In this document: in pieces, positions 8,412-16,586 of the stretch
Numbering within the stretch: the stretch's first letter is position 1
How the letters are laid out: each line of letters opens with the position of its first letter
Assembly (NCBI RefSeq): GCF_039537265.1
Contig: NZ_BAABAE010000001.1
Coordinates: forward strand, 310,001-374,000
From: Terrimesophilobacter bigeumensis
Lineage (GTDB): Bacteria > Actinomycetota > Actinomycetes > Actinomycetales > Microbacteriaceae
Direction of reading: 5' to 3'
DNA length: 64,000 bases
Program-made: the position numbers and the translations under genes
The notes under the pieces: model-generated
Seen by the model: the letters and a program-made list of their open reading frames with translations, nothing else
Told to the model about the DNA's origin: nothing
Database searches by the model: none

Positions 8412-8960
8412 TCATGCCTTGAGGTACCCGATTGCGGCCGAGAGCCTCGTGACGTCATCGCCCATGAATCCCAACGCGGTATTGCAGTGGCTGCAAAGAA
8501 GCCCGCGAATCTCGCCGGTTGCGTGATCGTGGTCAACCGCCAATCGGCGCTTCTCGGCCGGTAGCGTCCCGCAAATTCGACAACGGCCGTCCTGCATCGC
8601 AAGCATTCTTTCGTATTCCTCAATTGTGATTCCGAACTTTGCCTTGAGCCGGTACTCACGAGATTGTTCACGGCTGAGCGGACTGCCCTTTCGTCCGGTT
8701 CGCTTCGCGGCCTCTGCTCTGTGCAGCGAAATGCATTGGCATCCTCGAACGGTGCGGACTCGAATCCGCGTGGGGCCACAAACACTACATATGGCCGTCT
8801 TGGCTTCGCGATCGACGCTAGTCAGGCGGTGATGCGACGGGTCCTTCGGCAAGAGCTCAATCTCCCCGCGGCGGTACTTCCGCCCGTAATATGAACTACA
8901 GAAGCCTCGAACTTTCGCGGGAGCACCGCAATTCGGTTCCGAGCAACTACCCTCAGACAT
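8412..8960 (-). CDS. Recombination endonuclease VII-like HNH nuclease
   Basis: A 182-residue nuclease. The C-terminal endonuclease VII domain has CRICG, then the catalytic LAVDHDHATGEIRGLLCSHCN, with two Cys pairs framing the His-rich beta-beta-alpha-metal core. The N-terminal half has extra Cys motifs (CSEPNCG, ICSVCG) and may bind DNA. The start at 8960 follows TTGGAG; an upstream in-frame start is less likely. T4 endonuclease VII resolves branched DNA before packaging; here the gene lies outside the late operon terminator, so it may instead be cargo. Confidence 0.82.
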   Translation of the reverse strand: MSEGSCSEPNCGAPAKVRGFCSSYYGRKYRRGEIELLPKDPSHHRLTSVDREAKTAICSVCGPTRIRVRTVRGCQCISLHRAEAAKRTGRKGSPLSREQSREYRLKAKFGITIEEYERMLAMQDGRCRICGTLPAEKRRLAVDHDHATGEIRGLLCSHCNTALGFMGDDVTRLSAAIGYLKA

Positions 8961-9040
8961 ATCGACTCCAATCAGTCGGTCACGCCCCGGCCCGTTCACG
9001 CGGGTGCGGGGTCCACTTCAGCATAGAACAGAGAGACGAG

Positions 9041-9097
9041 AAAACGCCCCCGGCGCTCGGAGTGTTCTATGAACACAAGTCCGAGCGCCGGGGGCGT
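9041..9097 (-). terminator. Late-operon terminator with nested hairpins
   Basis: An 18-bp perfect stem (9044-9061 pairing with 9080-9097) encloses a second 6-bp hairpin (GTGTTC/GAACAC, 9062-9076). Read on the minus strand it ends in TTTTC at 9044-9040, the form of a rho-independent terminator. It lies just past the last gene of the phage late unit. Confidence 0.85.
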
Positions 9098-9113
9098 CGT
9101 GCTGTAGTGCGGG

Positions 9114-9470
9114 TCAAGACTGCCAGGAGTCACCTGCCGGGCCGTCGATGTGGAGGTGCTTGATCGCGAGCTCGGCGGTGAGGTGCTTCTCGCAGAGCGT
9201 CGCGAGGTTGTAGCCATCGCCCTCAATGCGAGCGCCCGTCTTGGTCGGCTCTCCGCACTCGGCGCAGTCGCACCAGTTCGAGGTTCGGCTATCGAGGCGA
9301 ACGCGATCCCGCTGGTACTGCCCGTAGCAGGCGCGCGCCTCATCCTCCGTCGGGTGCACGTGCGGCTGCTCGGCGCAGTAGCCGAGCGCATAGGCGCCCG
9401 TGCGACGGTTCCGTGACCCGTAGGCCCAACCGGTGTGATCGGCACGCTCAAGCGCTGTCAGGTGATTCAT
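9114..9470 (-). CDS. Phage hypothetical protein, Cys-rich end
   Basis: A protein of 118 residues starting behind a strong GGAGGG site. It has YGSRNRRTGAYALGYCAEQPHVHPTEDEARACYGQYQRD and a later zinc-like pair (CDCAECGEP, with LCEKH further on). It is the last gene of the late minus-strand unit, just before the terminator. Its position beside lysis genes is typical of actinophages, but no function can be assigned. Confidence 0.65.
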   Translation of the reverse strand: MNHLTALERADHTGWAYGSRNRRTGAYALGYCAEQPHVHPTEDEARACYGQYQRDRVRLDSRTSNWCDCAECGEPTKTGARIEGDGYNLATLCEKHLTAELAIKHLHIDGPAGDSWQS

Positions 9471-9480
9471 CGTGCCCTCC

Positions 9481-9561
9481 TCACTGGCATGAGTCGCACT
9501 GCAGCTCATCCTGCGGATCGACTGGCACCTGCACGCCATCGACCCGCTCGGTGTCGGCCAT
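9481..9561 (-). CDS. 26-residue micro-ORF coupled to the holin candidate
   Basis: An ATG overlapping the stop of the preceding membrane protein (TGATG) opens a 26-residue frame ending in CDSC. Its coupling to the upstream gene and Cys pair make it plausible, but it is too short to be sure. Confidence 0.35.
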   Translation of the reverse strand: MADTERVDGVQVPVDPQDELQCDSCQ

Positions 9562-9914
9562 CAGGCCGCGAGCCGCACGTCGTCCTTGCGGACATTCACA
9601 CCGACCTCGACGGCGAGCACGTTCAAGCCCGCGAGGATCAGCACGAGGATCTGCGTGACCGTGAGATGCCCAGAACCCAGTAGCGGGATGAGGGCGCCGA
9701 TCACCGCGGCGACGATCGCCGCACCGGTCTTGAGCAGGCCGGCCCAGCGGCCGTCGACGATGGGTACCAGGTAGGTGGCGATCGCGCCGGCTGCGAGGAT
9801 GCCGAGCTGCCACAGCGTGGCGGGGGTGCGCTGGTCGTCAGGGATGGCGACGAACGCGGTGATGAGGACGATCGCGATGCTCAACAGCGCGGCGAGGTAC
9901 TTGTTCAGAATCAT
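9561..9914 (-). CDS. Holin-like membrane protein
   Basis: A 117-residue protein with three hydrophobic segments (about 5-24, 37-52 and 60-80, with another weak stretch near 87-100) and a charged C-terminus (VRKDDVRLAA). Size, topology and position two genes past the endolysin are those of an actinophage holin, which forms pores in the membrane to release endolysin. The ATG at 9914 has a GGAG site upstream. It follows a second holin-like gene. Confidence 0.65.
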   Translation of the reverse strand: MILNKYLAALLSIAIVLITAFVAIPDDQRTPATLWQLGILAAGAIATYLVPIVDGRWAGLLKTGAAIVAAVIGALIPLLGSGHLTVTQILVLILAGLNVLAVEVGVNVRKDDVRLAA

Positions 9915-9930
9915 GGTTACTCCACTTCGG

Positions 9931-10263
9931 TTAGGCGGCCAGGCCGCGGGTGATGATGTACAGCACGACGCCGGCCGCGACACTGCACAGCAACGACGTG
10001 ATGAGCGCGGGAATCCACCGTGACGACCAGGACGCTTTCTCAAGGTCGGTGATGCGCAACCCGTGTGCGTTGTGGTGTGCGGCCTCCCGGTCATCGAGGG
10101 TGCGCACATCCTCGCGGATGTTCTTCAGCTCCGGATCGATGAGGAGCCGAATCTTGCTGACCTCCTGCTGGGTATCGCGCGCAATATCGCGCGTCTCCTG
10201 CACCGTCTTCCACATGTCGTCGGGGGTGATGATGACCGACCCGGACGGGATCTCTGCTGCCAT
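9931..10263 (-). CDS. Coiled-coil, tail-anchored membrane protein of the lysis module
   Basis: A 110-residue protein with a helical, charged N-terminal part (about 15-75) and one C-terminal membrane segment (about 84-105). This is the layout of XhlA-like hemolysin/holin partners of phage lysis cassettes. It lies between a 39-residue membrane protein and the three-segment holin candidate, so all three may act together in lysis. Confidence 0.65.
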   Translation of the reverse strand: MAAEIPSGSVIITPDDMWKTVQETRDIARDTQQEVSKIRLLIDPELKNIREDVRTLDDREAAHHNAHGLRITDLEKASWSSRWIPALITSLLCSVAAGVVLYIITRGLAA

Positions 10264-10266
10264 CGT

Positions 10267-10386
10267 TCACCACCATCCGCAGAACAGGAAGCACAACGCG
10301 GCCGCCGGTAGCAGCCAGTACCCGAGGAGGAAAAGCACGACGAGGCCGACCGTGACCAGACCAACGGTGGCGAGCACCCGGCTCAC
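10267..10386 (-). CDS. 39-residue membrane micro-protein
   Basis: A GTG start shares GTGA with the stop of the endolysin gene, giving translational coupling. The 39 residues are almost wholly hydrophobic (one long membrane segment, residues 4-36) and end in CGWW. It is likely a small lysis or holin-accessory protein, given its place between endolysin and holin candidates. Confidence 0.55.
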   Translation of the reverse strand: MSRVLATVGLVTVGLVVLFLLGYWLLPAAALCFLFCGWW

Positions 10387-11318
10387 GAGGGACCCCCGCA
10401 GGACGACATGATCGTCCCGACGGTCGCGATGATGGCGATGAAACCGGAGACGATGAGAACGCCGGTCCGGTTCACGGTGGACGTCGAGGGGGTAGTGACC
10501 GGTGGGGTCTGCTCATCCTCGACCGGAGGGTCCGGCAACTCGACAGGCGGAGCAGGCTCTGTGGGCTCGATCGGCGGGTCCGGCTCAGCAGGAGGTTCGA
10601 TCACCACAGGCGGTTCGGTCGGCTCGATCACGGGGGGCTCGATCACGGGCGGCGGTGTCAGGTCCGCCAGATCGTGTACGCCCGTGTCGGTGAAGCCTCC
10701 CAGCCACATCCAGCCGTTGCCATCAGTCACCCACTCATCGATGCCCTGAACCTCCACACCGTGACGCCACCCGGTGAGCGTCAGAATCGACCCGGCCGCA
10801 GCCGAACCGATCTTCTCTGCGAGGGTCGTCGGCTCCGCCCTCCGATTCACACTCGCCGTCGCGAGCACCTGCCGCTGATTCGGCCCCAGCATCCGGAAGT
10901 ACGGTTCGGGGTCCACGCGGGCGCCGTTCTTCCACACCTCGAAGTGCAGGTGGTTCTGCCCGTTCGCCGCGGTGCCAGCGTTCCCCATCGGTCCCAGATA
11001 GGTGCTCGTCGTCACCGCCTGTCCCACCTTGACGGCGGCGGACCCTTGCGGCATGTGGCAGTACCGAGTGATGAAGGAGCCATGGTTGACCTCGATGCAA
11101 CCGCCCATCGTGGCATCCCAGTAGACGCGGGACACAGTGCCAGCACCGGCCGCGAACACCCTCCGGGAACCGGCAGGATCGGCGTTGAGCCAGTAGTAGT
11201 CCTGCCCGTGATGCACACGAGTCCCGTCGAAGTATTGGGGTGAACGGCCGAACGGTGCAGAGATGCCGTGATCGGGTCGACCCTGACGCCCTGCAGGGGT
11301 TGGTCTGGCAGTGAGCAT
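10383..11318 (-). CDS. M23 metallopeptidase endolysin with Pro-rich linker and C-terminal anchor
   Basis: A 311-residue peptidoglycan hydrolase. The M23 zinc peptidase domain has His36-x3-Asp40, His88 (RYCHM) and the His123-x-His125 motif (NHLHFEVW). A middle segment (about 145-205) looks like an SH3-type wall-binding fold (RRAEPTTLAEKIGSA, VEVQGIDEWV, GWMWLGGF). A long repeat of PPVIEP/EPPV units follows, then a C-terminal hydrophobic helix (about 287-305). An AAGGAGG site precedes the ATG at 11318. It cuts cell-wall cross-links in lysis. The C-terminal anchor is unusual for an endolysin. Confidence 0.85.
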   Translation of the reverse strand: MLTARPTPAGRQGRPDHGISAPFGRSPQYFDGTRVHHGQDYYWLNADPAGSRRVFAAGAGTVSRVYWDATMGGCIEVNHGSFITRYCHMPQGSAAVKVGQAVTTSTYLGPMGNAGTAANGQNHLHFEVWKNGARVDPEPYFRMLGPNQRQVLATASVNRRAEPTTLAEKIGSAAAGSILTLTGWRHGVEVQGIDEWVTDGNGWMWLGGFTDTGVHDLADLTPPPVIEPPVIEPTEPPVVIEPPAEPDPPIEPTEPAPPVELPDPPVEDEQTPPVTTPSTSTVNRTGVLIVSGFIAIIATVGTIMSSCGGPS

Positions 11319-11373
11319 GGTGTCCTCCTTAAATGCAAAACGCCCCATCAGGGGCCTGGGATAGACGGTGGGG

Positions 11374-11700
11374 TCAGCGGGTGATGGGAGGGAATCCGCC
11401 GAACGAAAACGCGGTGACCGCGGCCGCAGTGACCTGTCCGACCGCTCCGGTCGTGCGCACAATACAGCGGGCCGGCGTGCCGTTCGCGTCGGTCTGGCCG
11501 ACAACCTGCACCAGCATTGTGAACGGCAGCGTGAACGCATCCGCTGTCGCACCTGTCGAGTTGCCACGGCCACGGAACTTGATGTCGTCACCGATGAGCC
11601 GGTACTGGGGCGTCTCCCCTACGAGCGCCGTCCACCCAGTGTTGAGGGTCGGGGTGATCCACCCGGTATCGGAGGCGACCGGTGGCCAGAACTGGCTCAC
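11374..11700 (-). CDS. QFWPP-family small phage protein 1
   Basis: A 108-residue protein beginning MSQFWPPVAS, then a beta-rich body (ALVGETPQYRLIGDDIKFRG, TLPFTMLVQVVGQT) ending FSFGGFPPITR. The start matches two neighbouring genes (MGQFWPP, MAQFWP), so the three form a tandem family. Placed between tail and lysis genes, it is likely a tail-tip or fibre-associated protein; this rests on position only. Confidence 0.6.
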   Translation of the reverse strand: MSQFWPPVASDTGWITPTLNTGWTALVGETPQYRLIGDDIKFRGRGNSTGATADAFTLPFTMLVQVVGQTDANGTPARCIVRTTGAVGQVTAAAVTAFSFGGFPPITR

Positions 11701-11713
11701 CGGCCCGCACCGA

Positions 11714-11992
11714 TCAGGCGGGGATCGCGATCCAGGGAACGTCGTACGACGACGAGAACGCTGTGCCCGCCGCGAGGCGAATGTCGCAGCCCGTTGTCGT
11801 GACGTTCAGCGCCATCGCTGTCAGCGGCACCCCTCCCGCCGAGTTGACCGAGCCCGCGATGACGATCGGGGCGGTTGCAAACTTGCCGGCCGGGAACGTG
11901 ATCGCAACCGTTCGTGTAGACCCGCCGTTGCCGGTGATCGTGACAAGACCGGCCGCGCGAGGATCCGGCATCGGTGGCCAGAACTGGCCCAT
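11714..11992 (-). CDS. QFWPP-family small phage protein 2
   Basis: A 92-residue protein beginning MGQFWPPMPD with a beta-rich, Thr/Ala-rich body and the end DVPWIAIPA. The same N-terminal motif and VPW/VNW-A end are seen in its neighbours. It follows QFWPP protein 3 with a nine-base gap. The function is unknown; a tail-tip or receptor role is suggested by location. Confidence 0.6.
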   Translation of the reverse strand: MGQFWPPMPDPRAAGLVTITGNGGSTRTVAITFPAGKFATAPIVIAGSVNSAGGVPLTAMALNVTTTGCDIRLAAGTAFSSSYDVPWIAIPA

Positions 11993-12001
11993 CAGCGGGC
12001 C

Positions 12002-12241
12002 TCAGCTTGCCGGGAGCGCCACCCAGTTGACCGCCCGAGGAATAGTGCCCTCCACAATGCACTTGAACCCGGTCGTTGTGATGTCCTGCACTGTGAGCGG
12101 GAGCCGGGACTGCACGATCGTGGCGACCACGATAGGCGGTGCTCCGAAGGGTGCAGGGAAGTTGATGAGCTGCGCCGTCGTGTTGCTGACGCTCGCCACG
12201 TACCCGGCCTGCGGAGGCCGGGCAGGCCAGAATTGCGCCAC
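12002..12241 (-). CDS. QFWPP-family small phage protein 3
   Basis: A 79-residue protein beginning MAQFWPARPP, with VVATIVQSRLPLTVQDITTTGFKC and the end VNWVALPAS. TTTG-C and W-A-LP at the end resemble protein 2 (TTTGCD, VPWIAIPA). It starts 16 bases from the run of N at 12258, so anything directly upstream is not known. Confidence 0.55.
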   Translation of the reverse strand: MAQFWPARPPQAGYVASVSNTTAQLINFPAPFGAPPIVVATIVQSRLPLTVQDITTTGFKCIVEGTIPRAVNWVALPAS

Positions 12242-12257
12242 CGCTCAGCCCACCAGA

Positions 12258-12313
12258 NNNNNNNNNNNNNNNNNNNNNNNNNNNNNNNNNNNNNNNNNNN
12301 NNNNNNNNNNNNN
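12258..12313. other. Assembly gap (56 N)
   Basis: 56 undetermined bases lie between the third QFWPP gene and the gene ending in an EPEPEP repeat. The neighbouring GGTTCC repeats may have broken assembly. The true length is unknown and a short gene may be missing. Confidence 0.98.
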
Positions 12314-12317
12314 GAGG

Positions 12318-12578
12318 TCATGGCGTCGGCTCCGGTTCCGGTTCCGGTTCCGGTACCGGGGTCGCCGCGACGACGAGCGCCTGCACATCCCCATCCGCGG
12401 CCACCGCCGACAAGAGGGTCTCAATCTGGTCGAGCCCGGTCAGCGGAAACGACACCACAGCCGTCGAACCACCGTCGAGCATGTACGCCAAGTCAACCTG
12501 CGTGCTCACATCCGCACGGGCGCGCCCGTCCGCCGACGTGAACACCAACGTCGTCGCAGTTGTCTTCTCGATAGCCAT
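12318..12578 (-). CDS. Phage hypothetical protein with Pro-Glu tail
   Basis: An 86-residue protein starting MAIEKTTATTLVFTS, a beta-rich centre (VDLAYMLDGGSTAVVSFPLTG), an amphipathic helix (DQIETLLSAVAADG) and a C-terminal run of PEPEPEP. The ATG overlaps the stop of the upstream gene by one base. Its size and place among tail-tip genes resemble small phage tail accessory proteins. The Pro-Glu repeat end abuts the assembly gap. Confidence 0.6.
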   Translation of the reverse strand: MAIEKTTATTLVFTSADGRARADVSTQVDLAYMLDGGSTAVVSFPLTGLDQIETLLSAVAADGDVQALVVAATPVPEPEPEPEPTP

Positions 12579-13135
12579 TACCGCCTCACCTTCAACGTGA
12601 TCGTGATCGTCCGCGTCGCCCCAGACCGGTTCGTGATCGAGATCGGGCACAACGTCTCGCCATTCAAGAGCCCCCCGACCGCGACGGCCGCATAATTCGA
12701 CGCCGCACTGCCGTCATCCTCAAAGATCAGACCGTGATCCCCAGACGGCAACACACCGACCACCCTTGACGCATCCGCCGTTCGATGAGCCGCCGACTGG
12801 TAGGCCCGAAACCTCGCCGCATTCGAAGACACGAAATGAAGAACCGTGAACCCCACTCCGAGATCCAACGTCGCCGTCTCCGAAGCGTTGTTCGCCAACG
12901 ATGAAGTCGTGTAGGTGACCGTCACCGTCTCCACGAACGGAGGAATCTCGATCCCGCCCGCACGGCCATGGATGATCAGACGGCGACCAGACAACTCACA
13001 GCGGACCCTGTCATCGACGGCGAAGGTCAGCGGATCGACCAGCGAGTCAGGAGTGACCGGGATCTCGACGGAGTCGCCGTCGAGCACCACGCGCAGCGGC
13101 CCCACGGCGCTGACCGTACCCCAGATGAACGTCAC
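12578..13135 (-). CDS. Minor tail protein (tail tip), hypothetical
   Basis: A 185-residue protein. The N-terminal OB-like segment (IWGTVSAVGPLRVVLDGDS, then DDRVRCELSGRRLIIHGRAGG) resembles actinophage tail-tip components. A beta-sandwich end follows (YTTSSLANNASETATLDLG, ITNRSGATRTITITLKVRR). It overlaps the upstream tail gene by four bases (ATGA). It is probably part of the baseplate or tip; the exact role is unknown. Confidence 0.65.
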   Translation of the reverse strand: MTFIWGTVSAVGPLRVVLDGDSVEIPVTPDSLVDPLTFAVDDRVRCELSGRRLIIHGRAGGIEIPPFVETVTVTYTTSSLANNASETATLDLGVGFTVLHFVSSNAARFRAYQSAAHRTADASRVVGVLPSGDHGLIFEDDGSAASNYAAVAVGGLLNGETLCPISITNRSGATRTITITLKVRR

Positions 13136-14322
13136 AGGCTCACCACCTCCTGCAGTTCGAGTCTCATGAGACCGAGCGAGTTCGCCTCCAACTCGATCCG
13201 CGTCACCACATGGCGAGCATCAATCCCAGCAGGGGTATTCGCGAATCGCAGCACATCCCCGACTCGAACCGGGATCGGCAGGCACCTCACCGTCACCGCA
13301 GCCTGGACCGCGGATGCCGCAATCAACGACTGCTGCGCTTTCGACTCCAGGAACGCAATGACCTCAGCATCGGTGCCGTCCGGGGTGTCTACGTTGTCCA
13401 GGGTGCGTGTGATCCACCGACCGCGGGACGGGTAGGAGAACGGCGAGTTGGAGTCGGTGTTCGTGTACTCGCCCACCAGAGCGGGAGCATCCCCACTCCC
13501 GGCCTGCACCGCAATGACTTTGTTCGGCACAGAGAACATGTCGACGTCCCGCGACCACTCCTCCGAATAGATCGAGGTCTCTCCGTCGACGAGCTCGCGT
13601 GGCAGATTCAATAACTCATAGGTGAGCGACCGGTTCGCCGGCAAAACGTACGGGTTGGCCTGAAACTGGCCAACCCCATCCACCCGCAGCGAGTCGTAAC
13701 CGAGCGCGTCGAGGAGGTCGTTGACGATCTGCAGTTTCGTCGTCCCGGCAGGCCACACCATCGACGACGAGAGCGCCGTCGTCACTTCGGCGTCGATGGT
13801 GATCGACTCACCGGCCGACGAGATAACTGCCGAGACGGCAGCAAGGATCCCGGTCGACGTATCCACGGTGTACGAGGCGTCCACCTGATCCTGGTCCAAG
13901 ACGGTCGCCCGATCGAGCAGTTCCAGACTCACAACCTTCCCGGATCCTGACCAGTCCTCCGGTGCCGCCGCGAAGAGGAACACCCCCAACGGAATCTCCG
14001 GCAAGCCCTCAATCACCAGCACCGGCCGCAACCGTGCTGACGTGAGTGTCACTTCCCTCAACGTCATGAATCCCGGCTGCGCCACCGCAAGGTCGGCAAC
14101 CCTGAGATGCCCGTTACCCTTCACCGTCGGCGCATACAGTGACTGGCCGAACTTCGCCGACTGTTTGATCACGCCATCCAGATAGCCGGCCAGATGATCG
14201 GTCCCGTCGGAATGGGTAAGAACCTCCCACCGGTAAGACGTCTCTCGATCTCCGTACAAGATCTCGTCAGTGGTGAGCGACCGAACTTGAACTACACCGG
14301 TAGGGATTGGGATTACCACCAT
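13132..14322 (-). CDS. Minor tail protein, baseplate hub-like
   Basis: A protein of 396 residues with the pattern of actinophage minor tail proteins of the DUF5047 type. An N-terminal ETSYRWEVLTHSDGTDHLAG is followed by VKGNGHLRVADL, LRPVLVIEGLPEIPLGVFLF and EDWSGSGKVVSLELLDRATVLDQD, then a later part with TRTLDNVDTPDGTDAEV and VRVGDVLRFANTPAGID. It follows the FN3-domain tail gene. It is likely part of the tail tip that contacts the cell. Confidence 0.75.
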   Translation of the reverse strand: MVVIPIPTGVVQVRSLTTDEILYGDRETSYRWEVLTHSDGTDHLAGYLDGVIKQSAKFGQSLYAPTVKGNGHLRVADLAVAQPGFMTLREVTLTSARLRPVLVIEGLPEIPLGVFLFAAAPEDWSGSGKVVSLELLDRATVLDQDQVDASYTVDTSTGILAAVSAVISSAGESITIDAEVTTALSSSMVWPAGTTKLQIVNDLLDALGYDSLRVDGVGQFQANPYVLPANRSLTYELLNLPRELVDGETSIYSEEWSRDVDMFSVPNKVIAVQAGSGDAPALVGEYTNTDSNSPFSYPSRGRWITRTLDNVDTPDGTDAEVIAFLESKAQQSLIAASAVQAAVTVRCLPIPVRVGDVLRFANTPAGIDARHVVTRIELEANSLGLMRLELQEVVSL

Positions 14323-14327
14323 GCCCC

Positions 14328-16586
14328 CTATGACGTTTCGGTGATCGAGTACGACAGCGATGCGAGGGCTGAGTTCTCACGGCTGATCGCACCGGCCACC
14401 TGCCCGAACATGCGCCGTCCACTCGGGTCCCGGTAGCACGCTTTCCCGGAGAGCAACAGAAATGCTTCAATCTCTTCCGGAGTCGATGGGTCGTCCTCGA
14501 AGATGTCGACCGTGCCCGACACGACGAGATCGCCGCCGGTGCCGTACAGGCCGATCGGACGTGACCTGCCCGAAGCTTTCAAGAGAGCCGAGTCGACGGT
14601 CGGTGTCGAGCCGAATTTCAGGTTTGCCGAGAACGCCACGATGTCGGTGAAATCCGCGCCCTTCGACAGGAACGCCCACCTATCCTCCGTCGTGGTCATC
14701 GTCACCTGGACTTCGGCGGTGGCACCATCAGCCGATTTGGTGGTGACCGTATACAGGTTGTCGCCGTGAATCGTAGGGGTGAGATCCAGCAGAGTCAAAA
14801 CCGGTTCGGTGGGGTAGTCCGTGAACACGGTCTCCGTCGCCCCGTCAATGGTGCGGGTGATCGACACGGACACCGCATCGGCTTCACCAACACCAGCGGT
14901 CGGAATGGTCACCTCGAGTTGCCCGATCCCGGAATCCTCTAAATATGTGGCCGTGACACTTGCCGTCACGGGTTCCGTGTAGGCGACGGTGAAATCGGAT
15001 TCCACCAGAGCAGAGGTGAGCCCGTTCGAATCCAGCCCGGTGACCTTCACCGTGTAGGAGCCACCGTTCGCAACTCGGGTATCCATCACCGTTGACGCGA
15101 GCGTGGTGGAGGCTAACTGCTCCAGCAGCGTCACACCTTCGTAGAGGCTGATCGTCGCGGACACGAACGTGGCGCCCTCAGCCTGTGAGAAGCCGAGTTC
15201 GACAGTGAGCTCCGCCTCAGTCCACGTCCCCGCATCCACTGGCGCGGTGATCGTCACAACGGGGCGAGTCTTGACCGTCACCGTCGCCAGATCAGACCAC
15301 GGTGACGCACCGGTCCCATCCGCCCCGCCGGTGGTGGCTTCACCCCACGTCCGAACCCGGACGGTCAGGGCAACATCGGCCGCGTAGGTTGATGCGGCAA
15401 ACGATTTGGAGGAGGTGGTCGAGGCGACCTTCCCCGTCGTTGACCACACCCCGCCACCGTCCGTGGAATAGCCGACCTCGTACGCGGTCTGCGGTGTCGT
15501 ATCCACCGGATTGTGAGTCCACGGGACCACGAACGCGGCAGCCTTGTCCACGAACGGACCCAGAGCGGGCAGGGTCGGCTTGTTCGGTGCCGCCAGCAGC
15601 TGCACCGTGTTCGATTCCACCGCCGAGGACGCCAGGGCAGCAGTATCCGAGTTGACTGCTGTGACCCGGTATTTCCACAGCTTCGCCGCATCCGGTGCCG
15701 CATGCGTGTACGTGCCACCCGATCCTGCCGATGTTAGCGTCGACCATGCTGACCACGACGCCCCGCCATCACTGGAGGATGCAGTCTCCACCTTGTGCGT
15801 GTGCTCCGTGAAGGCGACGTTATCGGTCCAAACGACCACTACGTCCAGGGAAGCATTCTTCGCCGCCGACACACCTGAGGGTGCAGCCGGGGTGGTGTAG
15901 ATCGGCGCGGAGGGGATCGAGTAGGCGGAGGTTCCGGCGGAGTTCGACGCGTTGACCTTATAGACGGTCTTCCGGTTAACCGCCGTCGAGACCACCACCG
16001 ACGATGCCGGAGCGATCGTCGCCGCATCCGCATACGCTCCACCGTTGACCGACTGCTGGACCTTGTTCCCCGTCCGGGCACCGTTAGCCGCATCATTGTT
16101 CGTCCACGCGACCGTCGTCTGCGTGTCCGACACTCGTGTCGCGGTCACCCCCGTCGGGGTCCCCGGCACCTGAGTCAGCTTCGTCAGCGTGACAGTCTTC
16201 GACGAGATCGACGCCGTCCCCAGCGTCGCGGCCGCGGCATGCGACGCCGACACCGTAAACGACTTCGATCCATCCGCATCATGCACTACCGATTGCGTAG
16301 ACGAGAAGATCAGAACAGCCCCGCCGGTCGGGGTGGCCGAGTAGTCGGTCCCCGAATGGATGCCCTCGAAATCGTAGGCGGGAAAGTCTCCCGAACCGCC
16401 CGCAGGGCCACCCACCGAATACCCGGTACCCGAGTTGATCCATGGTGTAGACCCGTCACCGCGCACCATATAGAGCGCTTCGGTCACATCAGAGGTGTTC
16501 GCCACCGCATCTAGGTTCGACTCGGTAACAACGAGCCGGAGTTTCCACGACGACTTCGACGGGTAGGACGCTTCATATGTTGGCAT
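14328..16586 (-). CDS. Minor tail protein with fibronectin type III domains
   Basis: A 752-residue structural protein. After an N-terminal beta domain (1-130, tail-associated) it carries at least three FN3-like repeats between about 138 and 440. They are marked by PGTPTGVTATRVSDTQTTVAW, APSGVSAAKNASLDVVVVW and PNKPTLPALGPFVDKAAAFVVPW. More beta-rich domains follow (VTITAPVDAGTWTEAELTVE). The C-terminal 130 residues look globular. Phage FN3 domains are thought to help contact with cell surfaces. The start codon overlaps the tape measure stop. Confidence 0.82.
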   Translation of the reverse strand: MPTYEASYPSKSSWKLRLVVTESNLDAVANTSDVTEALYMVRGDGSTPWINSGTGYSVGGPAGGSGDFPAYDFEGIHSGTDYSATPTGGAVLIFSSTQSVVHDADGSKSFTVSASHAAAATLGTASISSKTVTLTKLTQVPGTPTGVTATRVSDTQTTVAWTNNDAANGARTGNKVQQSVNGGAYADAATIAPASSVVVSTAVNRKTVYKVNASNSAGTSAYSIPSAPIYTTPAAPSGVSAAKNASLDVVVVWTDNVAFTEHTHKVETASSSDGGASWSAWSTLTSAGSGGTYTHAAPDAAKLWKYRVTAVNSDTAALASSAVESNTVQLLAAPNKPTLPALGPFVDKAAAFVVPWTHNPVDTTPQTAYEVGYSTDGGGVWSTTGKVASTTSSKSFAASTYAADVALTVRVRTWGEATTGGADGTGASPWSDLATVTVKTRPVVTITAPVDAGTWTEAELTVELGFSQAEGATFVSATISLYEGVTLLEQLASTTLASTVMDTRVANGGSYTVKVTGLDSNGLTSALVESDFTVAYTEPVTASVTATYLEDSGIGQLEVTIPTAGVGEADAVSVSITRTIDGATETVFTDYPTEPVLTLLDLTPTIHGDNLYTVTTKSADGATAEVQVTMTTTEDRWAFLSKGADFTDIVAFSANLKFGSTPTVDSALLKASGRSRPIGLYGTGGDLVVSGTVDIFEDDPSTPEEIEAFLLLSGKACYRDPSGRRMFGQVAGAISRENSALASLSYSITETS

